A stretch of DNA of 6,628 nucleotides, from positions 1 through 6,628 of the forward strand of contig JACPYZ010000015.1 in assembly GCA_016195765.1 (NCBI GenBank), written 5' to 3'. The position numbers and the translations under genes were made by a program. This document shows positions 1 through 6,024 of the stretch, piece by piece. The stretch is from Candidatus Curtissbacteria bacterium. GTDB taxonomy: Bacteria; Patescibacteriota; Microgenomatia; Curtissbacterales; GWA2-41-24. Numbering within the stretch: position 1 is the stretch's first letter; each line of letters begins with the position of its first letter. The notes under the pieces are model-generated. The model ran no database searches. It was not told the origin of the DNA and was given only the letters and a program-made list of their open reading frames with translations.

Positions 1-208
1 TCCTAAAAATGTTAAGTATTGTTAAAACTAAAACCGGCAATATTAAAAGAATAAAAATAGTAATAACAGCGGGAACCAAGGTAACTAAATGCGCTCGCAA
101 AAGTAAGACAATAGCTTCTCCCTCTTCTTGAGTTTCAAATTGAACTCCCTGAGGGTTAAGCGCAAATGTCGAAAAAGGATTTTTTGTCGAAGGTACGTTT
201 GGATCCAC
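1..208 (-). CDS. PH-domain-like membrane protein, N-terminal part (runs off left edge)
   Basis: This is a partial gene: 69 codons from a GTG start at 208 are visible and the rest lies beyond base 1. An in-frame TAA at 218-220 blocks any upstream start, and no other start precedes the conserved-looking part. The visible protein begins MDPNVPSTKNPF, has an acidic patch FETQEEGEAIVLLLRAH at residues 24-40, then a strongly hydrophobic span at about 41-67. An acidic EGE patch followed by LLLR-x-H and a membrane hairpin is the arrangement I know from small bacterial PH-domain (bPH) membrane proteins annotated in Patescibacteria. The PH fold itself would lie outside the window, so this assignment is inference. 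It lies 38 nt downstream of the GT-C-like gene on the same strand and is probably cotranscribed. The nearest purine run (GGAG, 230-233) is too far upstream to be a normal ribosome site. Confidence 0.6.
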   Translation of the reverse strand, partial: MDPNVPSTKNPFSTFALNPQGVQFETQEEGEAIVLLLRAHLVTLVPAVITIFILLILPVLVLTILNIFR

Positions 209-246
209 GCGTTCATTTTACGCTAAAAGCTCCAAAAGATTAAGCT

Positions 247-1638
247 TTAGTCGCGAACAAGCACCCGGGAAAGCTTATCACGATAAACTTCTTTAAATTT
301 CGAGTCACAGCTCCAATCAGAAACGTTTCTAACAAGCGCCGATCGAACTCCGTATTTATCAAGTAACGAACAATCGTTCCCCTTTGCAATTTCAAGGTAA
401 TCGCGAAATATGTAGCCACCACCAGCATTTCGCCACCCGGTCATCCTGCCGTCCATAAAAACTTTCTGTTCTGGGTATTGCCAATCAATAAAGCCTCCCC
501 AAGCGTAATCGTTATAAATATTTTTGTATGGGCCATTCTTTTCCATAAATGCAACAGCACCAGCCGGGTACCCACCTTCTACAAAAGCAGCAGTCAGCGT
601 ACTGCCCGTCACCACACTTAAGTAAAAGCTCAAGCCCGCCACTAGAAACGCTGCCGTTATGCCAATATAAACCGGGAAAAGAGCCATCAAATCCCCTTCA
701 AACTTCGCTTTTATTGGGAAAAAATTGGCAACCATAAAGATAAAAGCAGCCGCCCAAAAGAAATCAAAATAAACACCTAAAAATGGCAACGTAAAAAACA
801 TGGCAGAAAGAAGCATCCACGCAACTGGAACTTTTTTAAAGTTAACAAACCAAAAGAAGATAAAAATCAGAGCAGAAACGAGGAAAATAACATTTTCGGG
901 AAAGAAAAATACTATGCTCAACCACTCAGCGATTGAAAAGTACATATTCAAATAAAATGCATCGCCTATAACAGACTGCCATAGGCGCAACCCAAATGGC
1001 GTCACCAAAGTGGCCATAAACAACAATGCCGCAAGTATCAAGAACCTGCGCAAACCCCTCTTGTCACGCTTATAATTTGTTAATTTTTCAATCGCCACGA
1101 ACAATCCAAAAAAACCTAAGCCAATCAAAAATCCATTATGAAAATTCGCCCAAGTAAGAAAGAACAAAATCCAAAACACAAAAGATTTAAAACTTAAATA
1201 AAATCCTTTTTTTAAAAGCACAAGCATTAGAGAAAACATAAAAAACGAGATCATGTGGGGCCTGATTGCCAAATTACTTCTAGCAATAACTACACCCAAA
1301 CAAACAACCAAAAAAGTCAAAAGATTAAGTCTTCTTGGCATCATCAAAACAACACCAAACGCCCCTAACAACCCAAACAAAAGACCAGTTGTCATCAAGC
1401 CCAAATAATTTATTAAAATGGCAACAATTATTTGATAAACAAAATAGGAATTTCCCCACATGTAACCTGGCATGGTCCAAGAAAAAGTATCCGCTTTAAT
1501 CACCTCGCCGGTTCTTAAAAAATGTTCCCCTATTGCCATATGCCAACCCAAATCCGGGTCAACACTAAACTTCGAAAGCAGAAAAAAACTAAAGATAAAA
1601 ATTAAAAAGTGGTACTTATATTGGAGAATTCTTCTCAC
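247..1638 (-). CDS. Polytopic GT-C-like membrane protein (putative lipid-linked sugar transferase)
   Basis: This 463-residue protein has a membrane span near the N-terminus (about 10-25), then V-D-P-D-L-G-W-H-M at 26-34. Many hydrophobic segments follow to about 342, and a soluble C-terminal part covers 350-463. An acidic D-x-D in the first outer loop, then a W/F-S-x-T and G-x-x-W pattern (52-61), matches bacterial GT-C glycosyltransferase-like proteins, which take sugar from polyprenyl-phosphate donors outside the membrane. Other supporting motifs are R126-P-H128, N165-x-H167-N-G and the tail N373-x-Y-x-W-G-G with F-M-D-G-R at 394-398. The substrate cannot be told. The start is GTG at 1638, overlapping the stop of the upstream SpoIID-like gene by 4 nt (GTGA), so translation is probably coupled. 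C423 and C444 in the soluble tail could pair. It may equally be a GT-C-fold protein of unknown activity. Confidence 0.72.
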   Translation of the reverse strand: MRRILQYKYHFLIFIFSFFLLSKFSVDPDLGWHMAIGEHFLRTGEVIKADTFSWTMPGYMWGNSYFVYQIIVAILINYLGLMTTGLLFGLLGAFGVVLMMPRRLNLLTFLVVCLGVVIARSNLAIRPHMISFFMFSLMLVLLKKGFYLSFKSFVFWILFFLTWANFHNGFLIGLGFFGLFVAIEKLTNYKRDKRGLRRFLILAALLFMATLVTPFGLRLWQSVIGDAFYLNMYFSIAEWLSIVFFFPENVIFLVSALIFIFFWFVNFKKVPVAWMLLSAMFFTLPFLGVYFDFFWAAAFIFMVANFFPIKAKFEGDLMALFPVYIGITAAFLVAGLSFYLSVVTGSTLTAAFVEGGYPAGAVAFMEKNGPYKNIYNDYAWGGFIDWQYPEQKVFMDGRMTGWRNAGGGYIFRDYLEIAKGNDCSLLDKYGVRSALVRNVSDWSCDSKFKEVYRDKLSRVLVRD

Positions 1639-3095
1639 TTGTCGTAACCATTGGCTTTATCGCGCAATTCACCCATAGAATATTGATTGCCACCCCAACA
1701 AGAAGTTGTCACCGGGATTATTCTCCCAGAATCAGCATCGTTATGGCTTCTGACAATGTTGGCGTTCAGAATATCCGCCATTTCTTCTTGTGTAAGCCAC
1801 GGGCTATTTCTACCGCATTTTCCAGAACTACTAGAATAACTCTGCGTATACCAACCCTTATAAAACCATGGGGATCCTGCCTTTTTTTCGAAAGCATCAG
1901 CAGTCCAGCAATCTTTTGATCCGCAGCCCGTATCCCAACCTGAATTATTCAAATACCCCCCAGTTGTCGAAGAATATTGTGCACTTGGCCCACCATCAAG
2001 AACCCACCCTTTTGTGGCATTCACCGCTTCTTCCCAAGCACCACCTTTATTGTCATTTTTATAAACCTGGCAACCTTCATCTGCACAAATCGGGTTTGCC
2101 CCATTGTTTGTGTATCTGAGTGCATAAGTTCTGGCAGCCACCGCCTGCGCTTTCAAAGCTTCCATCGGGAAAGAATTTGGCATCTCGTAAATCCTCTTCA
2201 TATAAGTGTCAAAACTCATACTGCCATAACCATTAACTGTAATATTCCCGGGTTCAGAATAATCTTTTTTAAGAGAAGACCCTGGGTAATAATGAGAAAG
2301 TATATCTTCGGCCTTTTGCCCACCATCTGCCCTACCTTTTGCACCATATTGACTCATCCCATTACGGTGGGTATAAGCCCCAAAAGAAAACCCAGCAAAT
2401 GCCGGAGAAAATCCAGGGTTAAAAGAAGGTGAGGCGTTAGGGTCATCCGCCAGGGGCACGTCACCAACCGAAGTTGTAAAAGTTCCGCTTTTTGCCGAAA
2501 CGATTTCTTGTTGCCTTGCAGAAAGTGCCGCAATCTTACCTTCGATCTCGCTTTGGAAAGATTTAGCCTTGGCAATTTCACCTTTCAAAAATTGCGACTG
2601 TCTGTTCACCTGCTCTTGCGAAGCCGCAAGTCTCTTTTTATCATCTGCAAGTTTGGCAATCTTTTGGGAAATTTCACCTATTAAGGATTTGTCTTGCAAA
2701 CTATTCTGCTGCTGAAAAGCAATTTGTTTTAAAGTTGTTGTGGCATCACCAGAAGCAAACAATGTCAAAAGCGGAATATCAACGTAGCTACCGATGTAAA
2801 AGTTACGGACAGTTCTGGCAAGTACCTCTTTTTTAAACGAAAGATCATCTTCACTTTTTTGCAAATCTTTTTGCAAAACTCCAATTTTGGCAACAATTGC
2901 ATTAAGTTGTTCATTTAAACTCTTGACCTGTCCTTCAAGAGGCGTCGTCGCCTTTTTAGAAAGATCTAGCTGATTTTGCAAATCGTTTATCTGGTTCTGT
3001 AGCTGCTGGTACTCATCCTCTGCCCGAACTGGAATCACATTAAAAATAGATGTGATAACAACTAGGGATAAAACTAGGGCAAGAAGCTTTCGCAT
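1635..3095 (-). CDS. Secreted coiled-coil SpoIID/LytB-domain peptidoglycan enzyme
   Basis: The start is ATG at 3095 (486 residues) or TTG at 3104 (489 residues); neither has a Shine-Dalgarno. Residue numbers here use the TTG form. A signal peptide ends near VRA-28. Residues 30-205 are heptad-rich coiled coil, and the stretch around 97-145 (R-N-F-Y-I-G-S-Y, L-L-T-L-F-A-S-G-D) resembles the PcsB/CwlO coiled-coil module. The linker 206-235 is Pro/Ser/Asp-rich. The SpoIID/LytB domain follows: H246, G-M-S-Q-Y-G-A at 249-255, H-Y-Y-P-G at 271-275, E307-M-P (probable catalytic Glu by analogy with SpoIID), A-L-K-A-Q-A-V-A-A-R-T-Y-A at 316-328, C340-x4-C345-Q-V-Y, and S-T-T-G-G-Y-L at 379-385. Characterised SpoIID is a lytic transglycosylase acting on glycan strands. 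It overlaps the GT-C-like gene and is divergent from the pilin array. Confidence 0.88.
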   Translation of the reverse strand: MRKLLALVLSLVVITSIFNVIPVRAEDEYQQLQNQINDLQNQLDLSKKATTPLEGQVKSLNEQLNAIVAKIGVLQKDLQKSEDDLSFKKEVLARTVRNFYIGSYVDIPLLTLFASGDATTTLKQIAFQQQNSLQDKSLIGEISQKIAKLADDKKRLAASQEQVNRQSQFLKGEIAKAKSFQSEIEGKIAALSARQQEIVSAKSGTFTTSVGDVPLADDPNASPSFNPGFSPAFAGFSFGAYTHRNGMSQYGAKGRADGGQKAEDILSHYYPGSSLKKDYSEPGNITVNGYGSMSFDTYMKRIYEMPNSFPMEALKAQAVAARTYALRYTNNGANPICADEGCQVYKNDNKGGAWEEAVNATKGWVLDGGPSAQYSSTTGGYLNNSGWDTGCGSKDCWTADAFEKKAGSPWFYKGWYTQSYSSSSGKCGRNSPWLTQEEMADILNANIVRSHNDADSGRIIPVTTSCWGGNQYSMGELRDKANGYDK

Positions 3096-3107
3096 GGAGT
3101 TCAAGAC

Positions 3108-3140
3108 ATTTTACTACACATTACTGAATTCGTTTTACAA
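3108..3140 (-). promoter_or_regulatory. Candidate promoter for the minus-strand envelope operon
   Basis: On the minus strand TTGTAA (3140-3135) is followed after 18 nt by TAGTAA (3116-3111), which would start transcription at or near the TTG codon at 3104. An overlapping TAAAAT (3113-3108) is a better -10 but has no -35 at normal spacing; it would give a leader of about 6 nt to the ATG at 3095. Either choice implies a leaderless or nearly leaderless mRNA. The match is modest. Confidence 0.35.
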
Positions 3141-3162
3141 GCACTAAACCCAATGATAAACT
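3134..3162 (+). promoter_or_regulatory. Extended -10 promoter for the pilin array, probably leaderless
   Basis: TTTACA (3134-3139), a 17-nt spacer and TAAACT (3157-3162), with TG at 3154-3155 forming an extended -10. The -10 ends exactly 7 nt before the ATG at 3170, so transcription would begin at or next to the start codon. No Shine-Dalgarno is present. It overlaps the divergent minus-strand promoter, so the two operons may share control. Confidence 0.5.
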
Positions 3163-3169
3163 GAAGTCA

Positions 3170-4315
3170 ATGCTGTCCCTGAAAAAGTTATCCACTATTT
3201 TTTTAGCAATACTAGCCTTGTTGATCATAAGCCCTAAACCAGCTTTTGCCGGCATCGAATACGAAACAGACCCAAAGGTAGTTGATGAAAATACTCCAAC
3301 TGCAAAAATCACACTAAAAGGCTTAATCGCTGTTGACTATCATATCTGTTTAGGCTGGATAAACGCCTTTAACGATTGCGACAAAAATAACGACATAAAA
3401 ATTAGACCTAGTGATATCCAAAACGGCGTATATTCCTTCACTGTGTGCGGCGGCCGAGGTCATACTGGCCCCACCGATCCAATAACACTAAAAAATGACG
3501 CCAGAAATCATTGTGGTGCAAACGATTATTTCCATGCTCATTCTTACGACTTTGACGTTGAACCCAGTAATGGCCAAACCTTTAATGGTCATTTGCCAGT
3601 TGCAATTGCCAAACCAAAAGTAACTCTTTCAACAATGACCCCAAGAATAAATGAATCTTTTCAACTAACTCTCGCCGGAACGCGCCGACCGTCAGATAGC
3701 AGAGAAAGAAACGAATACAACATAGAAATAAATGGCACAAGAATAAAAGGGCTAACAAATGGTGATCAGCTTGTTGCAACTTCTGGTAATAATCCGTCAA
3801 CTTCTACCATTCCTGGCCTACCAACGGGAGATCATAACCTTGTAGTTAAAGTCGACAAAGACGACGTAAACTGTAGTGAAGACCAAGGATGGTGCAGTGT
3901 CGATCGCGTTGTCGCCGGCTTCCATATTCATTTTAATGAAAACGGCAGCGGCACTATAACAGAAGGCACAGGCGCAGACATCGCAACATCTCCAGGAAGA
4001 AACCCTTGCTCAGCACATCCAGAATCCAGAGAGCCTGCAACACAATGCCAAACAGCCTTGGGTAGTATTCCAATAGATGCCAAAGGTTTTACCCAAAAAG
4101 TGCTTTCAATCTCGCTGGGCCTTGCAGGCGGAATCGCCTTAATTTTTATGGTTTATGGTTCAATTAAGATTCTAATTTCCAGCGGTGATCCTAAAAAAGT
4201 CGGTGAAGGCCGAGAAGTCATCGTTGCTGCAGTTACCGGATTGCTATTTTTGATCTTCTCGGTTCTTATCCTAAAATACATCGGGTTAACAATTTTACCC
4301 ACAAATCCTTTTTAA
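3170..4315 (+). CDS. Large secreted protein with cysteine-rich ectodomain and C-terminal T4SS-pilin-like module
   Basis: This 381-residue protein is the first gene of the array. A signal peptide (K5-K6, hydrophobic to I20, cleavage after AFA-27) is followed by an ectodomain of about 275 residues. The ectodomain has eight cysteines (60, 70, 93, 115, 235, 242, 280, 293), enough for four disulfides. Residues 71-82 form an EF-hand/dockerin-like acidic loop. A beta-rich, Ig-like-looking stretch covers about 148-255. The last 80 residues match the small downstream proteins: span 1 at about 311-335, the loop S-S-G-D-P-K (337-342), span 2 at about 350-372. I read this as a pilin module carrying a large head, perhaps a tip or adhesive subunit; that role is inferred. 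ATG at 3170 is probably leaderless. The ectodomain was not recognised as a named family. Confidence 0.75.
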   Translation: MLSLKKLSTIFLAILALLIISPKPAFAGIEYETDPKVVDENTPTAKITLKGLIAVDYHICLGWINAFNDCDKNNDIKIRPSDIQNGVYSFTVCGGRGHTGPTDPITLKNDARNHCGANDYFHAHSYDFDVEPSNGQTFNGHLPVAIAKPKVTLSTMTPRINESFQLTLAGTRRPSDSRERNEYNIEINGTRIKGLTNGDQLVATSGNNPSTSTIPGLPTGDHNLVVKVDKDDVNCSEDQGWCSVDRVVAGFHIHFNENGSGTITEGTGADIATSPGRNPCSAHPESREPATQCQTALGSIPIDAKGFTQKVLSISLGLAGGIALIFMVYGSIKILISSGDPKKVGEGREVIVAAVTGLLFLIFSVLILKYIGLTILPTNPF

Positions 4316-4323
4316 TTAGCCTG

Positions 4324-4332
4324 TGCTATTAT
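4324..4332 (+). promoter_or_regulatory. Extended -10 promoter before the second pilin gene, probably leaderless
   Basis: TGCTATTAT (TG 4324-4325, -10 hexamer 4327-4332) lies in the 24-nt gap between the first two array genes. It ends exactly 7 nt before the GTG at 4340, the same geometry as the promoter before 3170. No good -35 is present at 16-18 nt, which extended -10 promoters can do without. There is no Shine-Dalgarno in the gap. Confidence 0.5.
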
Positions 4333-4339
4333 AAATTTA

Positions 4340-4738
4340 GTGAAAAAGCTTGCTGTTTTACTCACGCAAATCGTCTCAATATTATTCTTCCCATCAATAA
4401 CCTTTGCCGAAGAGTCTCCCAAACCCACCCCAACAATTCCGCCACCAGACTTACCCAACAGTCCTGCCACTAAATTCACAAGCGCTGCAAACCTTCCGGC
4501 GGCAATAATCAACACGTTCGTTTACCCATTTCTGATAATCCTAGTCTTCCTGACCGTCTTCTACATCATCAGAGCAGGGATTCAATTTGTAAGATCAAGT
4601 GGTGATCCTAAGGTGGTAGCAGATGCCAGAAGCCGTTTAATTTTTGCGCTCGTTGGTTTAACAATCATTATTCTTTCATACGCCATCACTCAACTTATAG
4701 ACAAGCTAATTTTGGGAGGCACAACAGTATTTAAATGA
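4340..4738 (+). CDS. T4SS-pilin-like protein, Pro-rich spacer
   Basis: This 132-residue protein has a signal peptide (K2-K3, cleavage after TFA-23) and a proline-rich spacer (about 27-43, P-T-P-T-I-P-P-P). Its first span is at about 58-80, followed by the loop S-S-G-D-P-K (86-91) with a charged helix start (V-V-A-D-A-R-S-R), and a second span at about 99-120. Size, signal peptide and two-span hairpin with a basic inner loop fit the VirB2/TrbC-like pilins of type IV secretion systems, in particular the T4SS pilin family seen in Patescibacteria. It would be processed at the signal peptide and sit in the inner membrane before assembly. The start is GTG at 4340, probably leaderless. It overlaps the next gene by ATGA (4735-4738). 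Its own role among the paralogues is unknown. Confidence 0.82.
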   Translation: MKKLAVLLTQIVSILFFPSITFAEESPKPTPTIPPPDLPNSPATKFTSAANLPAAIINTFVYPFLIILVFLTVFYIIRAGIQFVRSSGDPKVVADARSRLIFALVGLTIIILSYAITQLIDKLILGGTTVFK

Positions 4739-5136
4739 AAAAATTATTAATTGGCTTGATTAGCTTGTTTATTATTTCCACGACATCTGTCTATGCCGTT
4801 CTTGAAGATGGAACAGAAGGTGGAGGAGGCGGTTCTGGACCAACACCGGTTTCCATTAAAGGCAACTTTTCACCCGCTGGCCGTTTCGATAATATCGCCC
4901 AAATTTTCAGCGATCTTTTTTACATCATGGAAATAGTCGGCGGCGTTATGGCCATAATCTTCGTCATTATTGGAGGTATCAAAATGGTCACAGGCGCGGG
5001 CGACCCTAAAGCGCTTGAAAGTGCTCGCTCCACCGTAATCTATGCGCTTGTTGGTCTTTCTGTCATTGCACTTGCATTTGTACTAGTCCAAGTACTTCAA
5101 TATATCTTGAGATCTAATATTCCAATCAACAAATGA
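4735..5136 (+). CDS. T4SS-pilin-like protein, Gly-rich spacer
   Basis: This 133-residue protein has a signal peptide (K2-K3, cleavage near VYA-21) and a short acidic then glycine-rich spacer (E24-D25, five glycines at 29-33). Span 1 is at about 60-82, the loop T-G-A-G-D-P-K at 86-92, the helix start A-L-E-S-A-R-S-T at 93-100, and span 2 at about 101-124. The hairpin aligns without gaps over the loop with the neighbouring paralogues, so it belongs to the same pilin-like family. ATG at 4735 overlaps the previous stop (ATGA). The purine run GGGAGG (4714-4719) is 15 nt from the start, too far for a usual ribosome site, so translation is probably coupled. It overlaps the next gene the same way at 5133-5136. 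The pairing predicts near-equal amounts of these subunits. Confidence 0.82.
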   Translation: MKKLLIGLISLFIISTTSVYAVLEDGTEGGGGGSGPTPVSIKGNFSPAGRFDNIAQIFSDLFYIMEIVGGVMAIIFVIIGGIKMVTGAGDPKALESARSTVIYALVGLSVIALAFVLVQVLQYILRSNIPINK

Positions 5137-5606
5137 AGCAACGAATCAAAAGAACACTACTTAGTCTGGCCATTTACTCGTCATTTGTCATTTGTCAGCT
5201 GTCATTCGTCCCATCTCCCGCCTTTGCTCAGCTGTGTCCCCCAGAAGCACCAAATTGCAATAATCCGGCCACCCAAACTAATCCAATCGGCACAGTCGAT
5301 ACTCCAGGCGGGAGCCTGCCAACTGTAAAAAACCCCAACACTTTTGTTGCTAACTTTATTCGCACTTTAATCTTGCTAATATTAATAATCGCCTTTGTAA
5401 TCGCGACTATCTGGATGATCATTGCCGGCATGCAATTTATATTTGCAGGTGGGGACCCCAAGAACATTTCTACTGCCTGGAGTCGTATTTATTGGGGCAT
5501 AATTGGCTTAGTTGTGGTTCTCGCTTCTTTTGCTATAATCAAAATGGTTGAGACTTTTTTCAATGTTCAAATCATTTCAAACGGTCTCACTCTTCCAAGA
5601 ATTTAA
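5133..5606 (+). CDS. T4SS-pilin-like protein with Cys-pair spacer; heptamer repeat in signal peptide
   Basis: This 157-residue protein is the longest of the small paralogues. The signal peptide is long (32 residues, K2, R4, K6, R7, cleavage after AFA), and residues 17-26 are encoded by a heptanucleotide repeat. The mature spacer has C35 and C41, which could form a disulfide, then a Pro/Thr/Asn-rich stretch to about 70. Span 1 is at about 77-100, the loop A-G-G-D-P-K at 105-110, span 2 at about 118-140, and the tail ends V-E-T-F-F-N-V-x-I-I-S. That tail is nearly the same in the next gene, so the two look like a recent tandem duplication. The start is the ATG of an ATGA overlap; no Shine-Dalgarno is visible. 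The 3' part of this gene contains a candidate promoter for the next gene. Confidence 0.82.
   Translation: MKQRIKRTLLSLAIYSSFVICQLSFVPSPAFAQLCPPEAPNCNNPATQTNPIGTVDTPGGSLPTVKNPNTFVANFIRTLILLILIIAFVIATIWMIIAGMQFIFAGGDPKNISTAWSRIYWGIIGLVVVLASFAIIKMVETFFNVQIISNGLTLPRI
5181..5208 (+). repeat. Heptanucleotide tandem repeat, unit TCATTTG
   Basis: Four 7-nt units in a row: TCATTTG, TCATTTG, TCAGCTG, TCATTCG. Two are perfect and two differ by one or two bases. They encode residues 17-26 (S-F-V-I-C-Q-L-S-F-V) of the signal peptide of the gene at 5133. Seven is not a multiple of three, so gain or loss of one unit would shift the frame. Similar heptamers are known as short tandem repeats in cyanobacteria and other bacteria. 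Confidence 0.8.
5512..5539 (+). promoter_or_regulatory. Candidate internal promoter for the gene at 5623
   Basis: TGCTATAAT at 5531-5539 is a perfect extended -10 (TGn plus TATAAT). A weak -35, TTGTGG (5512-5517), lies 16 nt before the hexamer. Transcription would start near 5546, giving a leader of about 76 nt that includes the strong ribosome site at 5607-5617. It is inside membrane-span codons (Ala-Ile-Ile), which are AT-rich, so chance cannot be excluded. Confidence 0.45.
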
Positions 5607-5617
5607 AAGGAGGTGAT
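5607..5617 (+). promoter_or_regulatory. Full-length Shine-Dalgarno
   Basis: AAGGAGGTGAT matches the complement of the 16S rRNA 3' end over 11 bases, with 9 nt between GGAGG and the ATG at 5623. It is the only strong ribosome site in the window and lies in the 16-nt gap after the preceding stop. It decides the start of the fifth array gene and marks it for high translation. Confidence 0.9.
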
Positions 5618-5622
5618 AAAGT

Positions 5623-6018
5623 ATGCTTAGAAAATTTAAACGGGTTATTCCATTTATCGCTCCGGCTTTATCGCTTGCCGTACCTGCTGCCGCAATGGCA
5701 GAACAATTAGTACCTGCAGAACTCGTAAACACCAACAACATCGTCGTTGTTATCAGATCAATTATTAGGTTCATCCTTTTGATTGCTTTTGTCATCGCCT
5801 TTATTATGCTTTTGGTTGGTGGTATCCGCTGGATCTTAGCCGGTGGAGACGAAAAATCAGTAGAAAAAGCCAGAAACACAATAACCGCCGCACTTATTGG
5901 TCTAGTTGTTATCCTAGTTGCCTATGCCTTAATCAGATTAGTTGAAACATTCTTCAACGTTTCAATCATTTCTGGTCGAGACTTCAGAGTTCCTGTTGTC
6001 GAACAACCTACTCAATAA
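5623..6018 (+). CDS. T4SS-pilin-like protein, likely major subunit
   Basis: This 131-residue protein has a basic signal peptide (R3, K4, K6, R7; cleavage after AMA-26) and a short mature N-terminus (27-45). Span 1 is at about 48-71, the loop A-G-G-D-E-K (73-78) is followed by a charged S-V-E-K-A-R, span 2 is at about 87-110, and an unusually long polar tail covers 111-131 (G-R-D-F-R-V-P-V-V-E-Q). The loop has Glu where its paralogues have Pro. It is closest to the preceding gene: both end span 2 with V-E-T-F-F-N-V and continue x-I-I-S. The perfect Shine-Dalgarno and the candidate promoter inside the preceding gene suggest it is made in the largest amount, as expected of a main pilus subunit; this is inference from signals, not from family knowledge. 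Confidence 0.83.
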   Translation: MLRKFKRVIPFIAPALSLAVPAAAMAEQLVPAELVNTNNIVVVIRSIIRFILLIAFVIAFIMLLVGGIRWILAGGDEKSVEKARNTITAALIGLVVILVAYALIRLVETFFNVSIISGRDFRVPVVEQPTQ

Positions 6019-6024
6019 AGGTAA

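Noticed and set aside
1977..2432. Open frame of 151 codons on the plus strand opposite the SpoIID-like gene
   Set aside because: It is antisense to a well-supported domain, has a Cys/Ile/Pro-rich composition with no recognisable motif, and no start signals.
3121..3312. Minus-strand open frame of 63 codons that could lead into the SpoIID operon
   Set aside because: It overlaps the signal-peptide codons of the plus-strand gene at 3170 and the divergent promoters, and has no coding character of its own.
4340..5606. Holin or small-toxin cluster as an explanation for the two-span proteins
   Set aside because: Holins usually lack cleavable signal peptides and long extracytoplasmic spacers; no endolysin or phage gene is visible.
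5577..5879. Open frame of 100 codons on the minus strand under the gene at 5623
   Set aside because: It mirrors the codon pattern of a clear pilin-like gene; no ribosome site or family features.
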